Shown: piece after piece, positions 16,974-25,376 of the stretch
Layout of the letters: each line of letters opens with the position of its first letter
How positions within the stretch are numbered: position 1 is the first letter of the stretch
Origin: an uncultured Prevotella sp.
GTDB lineage: Bacteria > Bacteroidota > Bacteroidia > Bacteroidales > Bacteroidaceae
Length of the DNA stretch: 64,000 nt
Direction: 5' to 3'
Assembly (NCBI GenBank): GCA_944320285.1
Contig: CALUGX010000002.1
Span: 1-64,000 of the forward strand
Made by a program: the position numbers and the translations under genes
The notes under the pieces: generated by a model
Told to the model about the DNA's origin: nothing
What the model saw: only the letters and a program-made list of their open reading frames with translations
Database searches by the model: none

Positions 16974-17912
16974 ATGAAAATAGCCATAATAGTGCCATGC
17001 TATAACGAAGAAGCCGTACTACCAGAAACAACCAAAAGGCTCACGGCTATAATCGCACGCCTTAAGGAAAGCCGCTCTGCCGACGAGGGTGTCATCTTAT
17101 ATGTTGACGACGGAAGCCGTGACAAAACATGGGAACTGATAGAACATTTCGCAGCAACGCAAAATTGCGTGGCCGGACTGAAATTGTCACATAACCGCGG
17201 GCATCAACACGCTTTATGGGCGGGTCTTGAATGGGCTGCCGAGAATGTTGACGCCGCCGTGTCAATAGATGCTGACTTACAAGACGACGAGAATGCAATA
17301 ACCGACATGGTAAAGTTATTCAGAGGCGGAGCGGACATTGTGTATGGCGTACGGCGCGAACGTAAAACAGACACGACATTCAAACGTACTACAGCACAAG
17401 CATTCTACCGCGTGATGAACGCACTCGGAGCAAACGTAATTTACAACCATGCCGACTTCCGCCTGATGAGCCGCCGTACACTGCAAGCCCTCATATCATT
17501 TCCCGAACGCAACCTGTTCCTTCGGGGCATGGTGGCTTCACTTGGTTTTCCGTCAGGTATTGTATATTATGACAGGCGCGCACGCTTTGCCGGAGAGTCC
17601 AAATATCCACTAAAACGCATGGTGAGCTTTGCTGTTGACGGGATAACATCGTTTTCCATACAACCGCTACGCTTCATAACTTACGCAGGATTGGCCTTCA
17701 TCGTCGTGTCACTAGGAGTGATAATATATGCCCTTGCACGCCACTTCTACGGCCACACAATAGAGGGATGGACATCGCTTCTCGTCTCGCTGTGGTTTAT
17801 CGCCGGCGTTGTTCTGACAGCCATTGGCATAGTAGGCGAATATATAGGAAAAATTTACATTGAATCAAAAGCCCGACCACGCTACTTTATAGAAAAAACC
17901 ACCGGACTTTAA
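16974..17912 (+). CDS. GT2 polyprenyl-phosphate glycosyltransferase (DPM1/ArnC/GtrB-like)
   Basis: A 312-aa GT-A enzyme. It has IIVPCYNEE (5-13), the nucleotide-sugar acidic motif SIDADLQDDENAI (near 101), DFRLMSRR, and the conserved R-(F)-AGESKYPL segment (near 203-212) typical of polyprenyl-phosphate sugar synthases. Two C-terminal TM helices follow (about 230-255 and 265-295). It most likely transfers a sugar from a nucleotide donor to undecaprenyl phosphate at the inner membrane for the ArnT-like enzyme encoded just upstream. Confidence 0.85.
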   Translation: MKIAIIVPCYNEEAVLPETTKRLTAIIARLKESRSADEGVILYVDDGSRDKTWELIEHFAATQNCVAGLKLSHNRGHQHALWAGLEWAAENVDAAVSIDADLQDDENAITDMVKLFRGGADIVYGVRRERKTDTTFKRTTAQAFYRVMNALGANVIYNHADFRLMSRRTLQALISFPERNLFLRGMVASLGFPSGIVYYDRRARFAGESKYPLKRMVSFAVDGITSFSIQPLRFITYAGLAFIVVSLGVIIYALARHFYGHTIEGWTSLLVSLWFIAGVVLTAIGIVGEYIGKIYIESKARPRYFIEKTTGL

Positions 17913-18030
17913 TGACATTCTCATCAAAGAAAATGTCACTGACATTGACAAACGGAAATTAAAGACATGGGGTAAAATTCAACTTTTTATTCCACCATTA
18001 AAAATCAAAAAATAAAGCATTTCATTGATT

Positions 18031-18082
18031 TCTAATATAAAGAATGGGCGCACCTTACGGTACGCCCATTCTTTATATTAGA
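18031..18082. terminator. Bidirectional terminator, 20-bp perfect stem
   Basis: tctaatataaagaatgggcg (18031-18050) pairs exactly with 18063-18082. It separates the converging glycosyltransferase and nifJ transcripts. Confidence 0.85.
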
Positions 18083-18094
18083 TTAAAACACTTA

Positions 18095-21000
18095 TTATGC
18101 TTCTTCGCTCCAGTCTTCTTTTGACTTGCGGATATAGCTCTTGTAACGAAGTTTAGCCATACGCTCTGCCTCGGCAAAGAGTTCTTCCGCCTCATTTGGA
18201 TAAGCCTTCTTTACAGAGAGGTAACGAACCTCACCGAGGAGGAAGTCATGGAACTTGCTCCAATCAGGCTCCTTCGAGTCGAGAGAGAACGGGTTTTTAC
18301 CCTGCTCTGCCAATTCGGGGTTGTAACGCCACAGATGCCAGTAACCGCATTCAACGGCCTTGGCTTCCTCGGCCTGGCTCTTACCCATGCCACCCTTGGC
18401 CTTAAGACCGTGGTTGATACACGGAGCATAAGCTATCACGAGTGAAGGTCCGGGATAAGCCTCGGCCTCGCGGATTGCCTTGAGACACTGTGCATTGTCT
18501 GCACCCATAGCAATCTGGGCAACGTAAACGTAGCCGTATGTCGTAGCCATGAGGCCAAGATCCTTCTTACGAATACGCTTTCCTTGAGCAGCGAACTGTG
18601 CGATGGCACCAAGAGGAGTAGCCTTCGATGACTGACCACCGGTGTTAGAATAAACCTCGGTGTCAAGCACGAGAATGTTAACATCCTCGCCGCTTGCGAT
18701 AACGTGGTCGAGACCTCCGTAACCAATGTCGTAAGAAGCACCGTCGCCACCGATTATCCATTGGCTGCGCTTAATAAGATAGTGATCAAGCGTCTTCAGT
18801 TCTTTGCAGATTTCACATCCGGCTTCGGCACCAGCGGCAATAAGCGGTTTCAGTTTAGCGGCAGCAGCCTTTGAAGCCTCAGCATTTTCCTTGCCTGCAA
18901 TCCACTCTTGTGCTGCCTCTTTAAACTCGGCAGGCGTATCGTCTTTTGCGATAGCATCGTTGAGCAGCATGGTAATACGCTCTTTCATCTTCTTGTTACC
19001 GAGCACCATACCCATACCGAACTCGCAGAAGTCCTCGAACAAAGAGTTGTCGAAAGCAGGTCCTTGTCCCTTATCGTTCGTGCAATAAGGAGTGGAAGGT
19101 ATTGATGCAGAGTAAATAGAAGAACAACCTGTAGCGTTAGCTATCATCTCACGGTCTCCGAAGAGTTGTGAAATCAGTTTCACATAAGGAGTTTCACCGC
19201 AACCAGAGCAAGCACCAGAGAACTCAAACAGAGGCTGGGCGAACTGCGAGTTCTTAACATTTGACTTGATGTCAACCAAGTCTTGCTTGCTCTTAACGTT
19301 CTTAACAAGATAGTCCCAACGTGCTGCCTCGGCGTCATCGCCGGCGAATGGAACCATCGTAAGAGCCTTACCCTTCTTCGGATTACCCGGACAAACGTCG
19401 GCACAGTTGCCGCAGCCAAGACAATCAAGCACACTCGGTTCAATTACGAAGTGCATACCCTTCATAGCGGCAGGAGCCTTCATCTCGATGGTTGTTCCAT
19501 CGAAGCCTTTAAGTTCGTCGTCTGTGAGAACAAACGGACGAATTGCAGCATGAGGACAAACGTAAGCACACTTGTTGCACTGAATACAATTTTCAGCATC
19601 CCATTTCGGAACAAATGCCTCAACACCACGCTTCTCATAAGCTGCAGTGCCGTTCTGCCATGTGCCGTCTACTGTGTCATGGTTGATGAAGTCAGAAACT
19701 TTCAACAAGTCACCAGCTTGGGCGTTAATCGGACGTACAATCTCTTTGATGAATGCAGGTGCGGCGTCTTCAACATTAGCATCGTCTGCAAGATTTGCCC
19801 ATGCCGGATCAACTGCGAGCTGCTTATACTCACCACCGCGGTCAACAGCTGCATAGTTCTTGTCTACAACGTCTTGTCCCTTCTTGCCGTATGACTTGAC
19901 GATAAACTTCTTCATCTGCTCGATGGCGAGATCAATTGGAATAACGCCAGTGATGCGGAAGAATGCGCTTTGGAGAATGGTGTTAGTACGGTTTCCAAGA
20001 CCGATCTCCTGGGCTATCTTCGTTGCATTGATATAATAAACGGTAATGTTATTCTGTGCAAAATAACGCTTAACCTTGTTCGGGATGAAGTTAACAAGCT
20101 CCTCGCCGTCGAAGATTGTGTTAAGCAAGAATGTTCCGTTCTTCTGCAAACCGCGTGTCACATCATACATATGCAAGTAAGCCTGCACGTGGCAAGCCAC
20201 AAAGTTAGGCGTATTAACCAAATATGTGCTGCGGATAGGAGTATCACCGAAACGGAGGTGTGAACAAGTGAAACCACCTGACTTCTTCGAGTCGTAAGAG
20301 AAGTAAGCCTGACAGTGTTTGTCGGTGTTGTCACCGATAATTTTCACTGAGTTCTTGTTTGCTCCTACGGTTCCGTCTGCGCCAAGACCATAGAATTTAG
20401 CCTCGAACATACCTTCGCCTCCGAGAGCCATTTCCTCAACTTGGGGCAGAGACGTGAATGTAACATCGTCAACGATGCCGAGTGTAAAGTGGTTCTTCGG
20501 CTCATTGAGCTTCAGGTTATTGAACACAGATATAATCTGCGCCGGAGTTGTGTCGTTAGATCCGAGACCGTAACGTCCGCCAACGATGAGCGGTTTGTTC
20601 TCAACGTCATAATAAGCACTCTTAACATCAAGATACAGAGGTTCTCCTTCTGCTCCCGGCTCCTTTGTCCTGTCAAGCACGGCAATGCGCTTTACAGTTG
20701 CAGGCACTGAAGCTAACAGATGCTTTACAGAGAACGGACGATAGAGGTGAACTGAAATCATACCGACCTTTTCGCCGTTCTTGTTCAAGTAATCGATAGC
20801 CTCGCGTGCGGCCTCTGTAGCCGACCCCATAAGGATGATCATCCTGTCGGCATCCTGCGCTCCATAATAAGAGAAGAGGTGATACTCACGGCCTGTTATC
20901 TTGCTGATTTCGCCAAGGTAATGCTCTACGACCTCAGGCACCTTGTCATAGTATTCATTGCAAGCCTCACGATGTGTGAAGAACGTTTCAGGGTTCTCAG

Positions 21001-21661
21001 CCGTACCACGTGTTACAGGGCGCTCCGGAGTAAGGGCGCGGTCGCGGAAACGCTTAACATCTTCCATGTCAAGCAACGGCCTGATGTCTTCCTGATCAAG
21101 AAGTTCTATCTTGTGGTACTCGTGAGACGTGCGGAAACCGTCGAAGAAGTTGAGGAACGGCACGCAGGTCTTAAGTGATGCGAGGTGAGCCACAGCCGTA
21201 AGGTCCATGACTTCCTGTACAGAGCCTTCGCAGAACAAGGCGAAACCTGTCTGGCGGCAAGCCATCACATCCTGATGGTCGCCGAAGATGCAAAGAGAGT
21301 GCGAAGCAAGTGTACGTGCCGAAACGTCGAATACGCAAGGCAGCAACTCGCCGGCAATCTTGTACATATTAGGTATCATTAGGAGCAAACCTTGCGAAGC
21401 GGTGAACGTAGTTGTCAGCGCACCTGCCTGGAGCGAACCGTGAACAGCTCCTGCGGCACCACCCTCAGATTGCATTTCTTGTACGGATACCGTCTGTCCG
21501 AAGAGGTTTTTACGTCCCTTAGCGGCCCATTCATCTACGTGCTCCGCCATCGGTGATGACGGTGTGATAGGATAAATGGCGGCAACCTCGCTAAACATAT
21601 AGCTTATGTGCGCGGCTGCTTCATTACCATCACAAGTGATAAACTTCTTTTCTTTAGCCAT
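18095..21661 (-). CDS. nifJ: Pyruvate:ferredoxin (flavodoxin) oxidoreductase, single-chain
   Basis: A 1188-aa fused PFOR that decarboxylates pyruvate to acetyl-CoA and passes electrons to ferredoxin or flavodoxin. Domain I starts IYPITPSSPMAEHVDEWA (about 34-51). Two 4Fe-4S clusters sit in CIQCNKCAYVCP and CLGCGNCADVCP (about 690-760). A further Cys pair lies in GACSGCGETPY. The thiamine diphosphate site reads GGDGASYDIGYGGLDH, with NTGGQSSKATPLG nearby. Length and domain order are those of the usual homodimeric enzyme. It is monocistronic and central to fermentation, feeding acetyl-CoA and reduced ferredoxin. Confidence 0.96.
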   Translation of the reverse strand: MAKEKKFITCDGNEAAAHISYMFSEVAAIYPITPSSPMAEHVDEWAAKGRKNLFGQTVSVQEMQSEGGAAGAVHGSLQAGALTTTFTASQGLLLMIPNMYKIAGELLPCVFDVSARTLASHSLCIFGDHQDVMACRQTGFALFCEGSVQEVMDLTAVAHLASLKTCVPFLNFFDGFRTSHEYHKIELLDQEDIRPLLDMEDVKRFRDRALTPERPVTRGTAENPETFFTHREACNEYYDKVPEVVEHYLGEISKITGREYHLFSYYGAQDADRMIILMGSATEAAREAIDYLNKNGEKVGMISVHLYRPFSVKHLLASVPATVKRIAVLDRTKEPGAEGEPLYLDVKSAYYDVENKPLIVGGRYGLGSNDTTPAQIISVFNNLKLNEPKNHFTLGIVDDVTFTSLPQVEEMALGGEGMFEAKFYGLGADGTVGANKNSVKIIGDNTDKHCQAYFSYDSKKSGGFTCSHLRFGDTPIRSTYLVNTPNFVACHVQAYLHMYDVTRGLQKNGTFLLNTIFDGEELVNFIPNKVKRYFAQNNITVYYINATKIAQEIGLGNRTNTILQSAFFRITGVIPIDLAIEQMKKFIVKSYGKKGQDVVDKNYAAVDRGGEYKQLAVDPAWANLADDANVEDAAPAFIKEIVRPINAQAGDLLKVSDFINHDTVDGTWQNGTAAYEKRGVEAFVPKWDAENCIQCNKCAYVCPHAAIRPFVLTDDELKGFDGTTIEMKAPAAMKGMHFVIEPSVLDCLGCGNCADVCPGNPKKGKALTMVPFAGDDAEAARWDYLVKNVKSKQDLVDIKSNVKNSQFAQPLFEFSGACSGCGETPYVKLISQLFGDREMIANATGCSSIYSASIPSTPYCTNDKGQGPAFDNSLFEDFCEFGMGMVLGNKKMKERITMLLNDAIAKDDTPAEFKEAAQEWIAGKENAEASKAAAAKLKPLIAAGAEAGCEICKELKTLDHYLIKRSQWIIGGDGASYDIGYGGLDHVIASGEDVNILVLDTEVYSNTGGQSSKATPLGAIAQFAAQGKRIRKKDLGLMATTYGYVYVAQIAMGADNAQCLKAIREAEAYPGPSLVIAYAPCINHGLKAKGGMGKSQAEEAKAVECGYWHLWRYNPELAEQGKNPFSLDSKEPDWSKFHDFLLGEVRYLSVKKAYPNEAEELFAEAERMAKLRYKSYIRKSKEDWSEEA

Positions 21662-21696
21662 TTTAATAAAACGTTAATGTTAGTGTATGTGTTATT

Positions 21697-22884
21697 TTAA
21701 TATAAGAATCCAAAAAGCCATAAAGGTATCTGGTTATCTTTTCCGATTTCAGTGTTATACCGTGCATACACCGTGTCGGGGCTCATACGTATCTTCCCGT
21801 TCAATGCAGCGTCGCACACCCTGAACTTCTTGTGCCCGTCCACCAGATAATAATTATCTTTGTTACCTTGGTTTACAACGTGGTCTTTCCACATAGAGTT
21901 TACGAAAAACGTCTCCATGACATCCTGTCGTTCAGCCCTGATGGGGTAAATGGCATACATCAAATTAGGATTGTGCATCATCACCTTACTGGGCTTCTTC
22001 GGGAACATCTGCCCTGCCGGGTAAATCACATTAATCAGGCGCGCCTCGGCCAAATATTTTATATAATTCATCACCGTGGCACGGCTCGTCTCTATGTCGC
22101 CCGCCAACTTGCTTACGTTCGGAGCCTTGGGCCCGTCGAGGGCGAGCAGATAGAACAGTTTTTTTATCTTGGTGAGGTATTTCAGCTCGATTTGTTTAAT
22201 TAACAAGATGTCAACCTCGGTCATCATGTTCATTGTTTTGAGCAGATTTTCCGAGAAGTTACGGTTCTCAAGGAAGAACGGATAAAACCCGTGGTGCAAA
22301 TATAACGGAAAATATTTATTCGGCGAAATTTTCGGCAGTATTTGTCTTGTTATATGTTCGTGTCCGCGTAGTATTTCGTCAAGCGTGTATGCACGGAAAT
22401 CAGTCTTACAAGTAAGATTGAGAAATTCCCTGAACGAGAAGCCGCGCAGATTATAACTCTTAACGATGCCGTTCAGCTCCGGGTTGTCTTCCTTCAGCCG
22501 CATGACGCTGCTGCCCGTAAACACTATCTTCAAACCGGGGTAAAGGTCGTAACACTTGCGCAGCTCCCTGCTCCAGTCCGGCTCCTTGAACACTTGGTCG
22601 ATAAGCAACACCTTGCCACCGTTCTTGCAAAACTCACCCGCGAAATCGGCAATGCCGCGCCCTTGGAAATAAAAATTATTCATATTTACATACAGGCAGC
22701 GGCGGTCTGTCGGGTCGAAATGTTCTTTGGCGTATTGCAACAAGAAGGTTGTCTTCCCCACCCCGCGTGTTCCTTTGATGCCAATCATCCTGTCATCCCA
22801 GTTGATTTCGTCCATCAACATGCGACGTACGGGCGCATTGGTATGCTCCACCAAGTATGTGTGGGTGCGAAAGAAGGCTTCCAT
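21697..22884 (-). CDS. AAA-type ATPase with C-terminal DUF4143-like domain
   Basis: A 395-aa cytoplasmic ATPase. Walker A is GIKGTRGVGKTTFL (about 36-49). The Walker B-like strand is VLLIDQVFKEPDW, with Gln where the catalytic Glu normally sits. Sensor-1 is IVFTGSSVMRL. A winged-helix-like segment (APNVSKLAGDIETSRATVMNYIKYL, about 250-275) leads into a DUF4143-like C-terminus. This family is common and mobile in gut Bacteroidetes; function is unknown. It is a single gene with its own promoter just upstream and does not sit beside a toxin or nuclease. Confidence 0.85.
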   Translation of the reverse strand: MEAFFRTHTYLVEHTNAPVRRMLMDEINWDDRMIGIKGTRGVGKTTFLLQYAKEHFDPTDRRCLYVNMNNFYFQGRGIADFAGEFCKNGGKVLLIDQVFKEPDWSRELRKCYDLYPGLKIVFTGSSVMRLKEDNPELNGIVKSYNLRGFSFREFLNLTCKTDFRAYTLDEILRGHEHITRQILPKISPNKYFPLYLHHGFYPFFLENRNFSENLLKTMNMMTEVDILLIKQIELKYLTKIKKLFYLLALDGPKAPNVSKLAGDIETSRATVMNYIKYLAEARLINVIYPAGQMFPKKPSKVMMHNPNLMYAIYPIRAERQDVMETFFVNSMWKDHVVNQGNKDNYYLVDGHKKFRVCDAALNGKIRMSPDTVYARYNTEIGKDNQIPLWLFGFLY

Positions 22885-22908
22885 CCGTTAGTTATTAGTT
22901 TTCACCTG

Positions 22909-22939
22909 CAAAGATAGCATTTTATTCTTTATTTGCAAA
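22909..22939 (-). promoter_or_regulatory. Promoter of the AAA/DUF4143 gene
   Basis: On the minus strand, -33 TTTG (22936-22939), 19 nt, -7 TATCTTTG (22909-22916), 25 bp upstream of the start. Confidence 0.75.
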
Positions 22940-23112
22940 CCGTACTTTACAAAAAAACAACTATTTATATTATTTTTTATAGTTGATTTTTCATTCCACG
23001 TTTTCACATTCGGCAAAACAAGTGAACTTCTTTGTTCTCACTTAACCAAAACGCTGACAAGTTCAAAGAGACGAGCAAACAAGTTAACCGCTACAAACAA
23101 GACTTCCGCCTG

Positions 23113-23285
23113 TTACATTCCCGGCAAAGCATCTGACAGTCTTCTATCACCGTGCGGCCGCCCTCCGTCGCGGGTCTCGTTGGCGGCCATCCATTCCAAG
23201 GCCTTCTTCAGGAAGTCTTGGCGTATCGGTGTGCCGTTCACGAGGTCTTTGCCCAAACGATACGCCCCGCAGGTGACACTAACGA
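23113..23285 (-). pseudogene. GC-rich coding remnant (C-terminal fragment of an unrecognised protein)
   Basis: In an otherwise AT-rich gap, about 170 bp read on the minus strand as a protein C-terminus containing GAYRLGKDLVNGTPIRQDF and KKALEWMAANETRDGG, ending in a stop at 23113. Codon choice (CTG, AAG, GGC, GCC, GAC) is that of this genome's expressed genes. The sequence upstream of about 23285 abruptly becomes AT-rich and noncoding in character, although the frame stays open to 23508. I read this as the surviving tail of a deleted gene and cannot name the family. Confidence 0.4.
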
Positions 23286-23503
23286 AAATCCATCCGTTTA
23301 AGTTTGGTTTATCCGTAATTTTCCTGTTGAATGACACTGATTTAATCATACAAAAGAGCCTCCATGAACGGCTGTTCATTTTTATTAAGAAACGGCTGTT
23401 TTGCTTGCAAAACGTCACTTTGAAAAAGTCAACAAAAATCGTCGAAACAGACTTTTTCCGTTCTTTTTTGACTGTCCGGCGTGGCGTTTGATGCCTTTTA
23501 TGT

Positions 23504-23540
23504 TGCAAAAGATGCCCTTTTACGCTGCAAAAGGATACGT
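23504..23540. repeat. Dispersed palindromic element (gcaaaagatgcccttttacgctgcaaaagg type)
   Basis: The word gatgccctttt followed by tgcaaaaggatacgt is nearly identical to the copy at 40568-40596. The short open frames that cross this element appear to be by-products of it. Elsewhere in 22940-24020 I see no gene beyond the remnant above. Confidence 0.65.
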
Positions 23541-24025
23541 TCCGCGCATGGATTAGTGGCTTTTGCCGGACTTTTCAGCACACATGAATGGTCTTTAAAA
23601 CGACAAAGGATGTTATTTATCGCCAATAACTACCGTCCAAAAAATGTTAAGCTACCATATCCGATTGCACGCTTTACCAATAAAACCTATAACGTGTTAT
23701 ATGTCAACGGTTTATCGTTGCACACGAAAAACGCCGTTATTTTCACCGAATGGCAACGCTTTTTATTCCACATCATTTATAATGTTAAAACAAAAATCAA
23801 TATGACATGATTTGTTTTAATTTTCCGACAAAATAACAAATGAATGTCCACAAAGCTCACATTCATCAGTAGTTAAAGTAATTAAAGTGGTTTTTCGCTT
23901 TGCTTAAGGAAACTTCGCTTTCTTCGGTCACTAAGGAGTTAAAAACAAATGTCTTGTTGGAAAAGTCCAATAAAAAGTTGATAGGCTGATTGCGGATATT
24001 CATATTACAAACAGGCTGCGCCTCG

Positions 24026-24093
24026 GAAATGCAAAATAAAGTCTCGTTTCACTCTCTTTTATTTTGCATTTCACCCGGCTTGCACTATCTTTG
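24026..24093 (+). promoter_or_regulatory. Promoter with overlapping 15-bp inverted repeat, upstream of the ATP-grasp-like gene
   Basis: -33 TTTG (24063-24066), 19 nt, -7 TATCTTTG (24086-24093). A perfect inverted repeat, gaaatgcaaaataaa (24026-24040) and its complement at 24058-24072, covers the -33 box. The half-site TTTGCATTT starts on the -33 box, exactly as TTTGTATTT does at gdhA (7847). Confidence 0.7.
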
Positions 24094-24166
24094 CAAAAAA
24101 TTACGTATCATAAGATTGTTAAGGTTTAGTAAAACCGCATAACAGCAAAAACAAACAGCAAACAAC

Positions 24167-25246
24167 GTGAAACTGCATATCTTTAACCCCGAACATGATA
24201 TGGCTCTGGCTTACGACACGACGCACTTCACGCTGCCGCACGCCATTCAGGAATTTAAGACCAACTTGGGCTTCTTGCCGGCCCTGTGGGCGGACGACGG
24301 CGACTTCGTACTTGTTGACGACGTGATGTTCGCACTGAAGGCAGCGTCACAACTGCGTGCAAAGTGCGCTGATGTGCTGTTCGTGACGGCCGACGATCTG
24401 AAGAACTTTGTCATTCCCGATGTGGAGCCGTGGGGATGGGACAAGGCTTTGTGCAGCAGTCTCGCCAAGGCAGGCGTAAATACGGAGGCACTGCCGACGG
24501 CCGACTACCTTGAAACACTGCGCAGCCTGTCAAGCCGCAGGCGGACAGACGAGGTGCTCGGTCGGTTGCGCGCCGGGCTTGAAGACGCCACGTGCGGCGA
24601 GAGCCGATGGTGCACGTCGCCGGGCGACGTGCTCGACGAGCTGCGACGTCACGGCAAGATTGTGGTGAAAGCGCCGTGGAGCAGCAGCGGGCGCGGTGTG
24701 AGATACATCGACGGCGGCATCAGGGAACCCGTGGCAAAGTGGATAACAAACATCGCCGCAAGACAGGGCGGCGTAACCGTGGAGCCGTATTATAAAAAGG
24801 TGTGCGACTTCGCTATGGAGTTTTATGCCCACGGCGACGGGCGAGTTGACTACCGGGGATTATCGCTTTTCGTGACGAGCGGCAGCAGCTATGCCGGCAA
24901 CGTGGTGGCCACGGAGACAGAAAAAGAACGCGCCATAAGCCGATACATCAGCCAGGAACTGCTGGACGAGACGAGGCGGCGCATAAGTGAATGTCTCGGT
25001 GAAGGCGGATACCGCGCTTACCGCGGACCGCTGGGCATCGACATGATGGCTGTAACCAACGGGGGCGGCGACGGCTTCTTGCTCAATCCGTGCGTGGAAA
25101 TCAACCTGCGCCGCACTATGGGGCACGTGGCGGGTGCGCTGAAGCCTACCGAGGCAGACCCGGCGCGGCTGATGAGGATAGTGCACGACGTGAACTACAA
25201 ACTGAAATTCGAGACAATAGAAAATTGTTTTGTCAAAGTTTTTTAA
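24167..25246 (+). CDS. ATP-grasp-like protein of unknown function
   Basis: A 359-aa cytoplasmic protein starting with GTG at 24167; no in-frame ATG precedes it and the N-terminus MKLHIFNPEHDMALA fits a conserved Bacteroidetes family. ATP-grasp marks: IVVKAPWSSSGRGV (165-178) resembles the Lys-containing glycine-rich loop, VEPYYKKVCDFAMEFY (205-220) a nucleotide-contacting strand, and LLNPCVEINLRRTMG (305-319) the Mg-binding Glu/Asn segment. ATP-grasp enzymes ligate a carboxylate to an amine or thiol. No substrate can be assigned from neighbours; a GH43 gene 130 bp downstream seems unrelated. The promoter repeat shared with gdhA hints at a link to nitrogen or glutamate metabolism. Confidence 0.7.
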   Translation: MKLHIFNPEHDMALAYDTTHFTLPHAIQEFKTNLGFLPALWADDGDFVLVDDVMFALKAASQLRAKCADVLFVTADDLKNFVIPDVEPWGWDKALCSSLAKAGVNTEALPTADYLETLRSLSSRRRTDEVLGRLRAGLEDATCGESRWCTSPGDVLDELRRHGKIVVKAPWSSSGRGVRYIDGGIREPVAKWITNIAARQGGVTVEPYYKKVCDFAMEFYAHGDGRVDYRGLSLFVTSGSSYAGNVVATETEKERAISRYISQELLDETRRRISECLGEGGYRAYRGPLGIDMMAVTNGGGDGFLLNPCVEINLRRTMGHVAGALKPTEADPARLMRIVHDVNYKLKFETIENCFVKVF

Positions 25247-25376
25247 AGCTGGCGAATGACAAATGACGAGCTGACAAGCAACAAGCGAACTATCGTTCTT
25301 GCAGAAACGCAAAATTTCTCGTCTCTACCATTTCAGCAAAACAAAATTATTCTATTATAAAAACAAATCATAAAAT

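Noticed and set aside
23481..23810. Open frame of 109 codons over the dispersed palindrome
   Set aside because: Its first part is the repeat itself and the rest is AT-rich with no codon bias.
22885..24020. Toxin-antitoxin or defence module around the AAA ATPase
   Set aside because: No second intact gene is present; only a gene remnant and repeats flank it.
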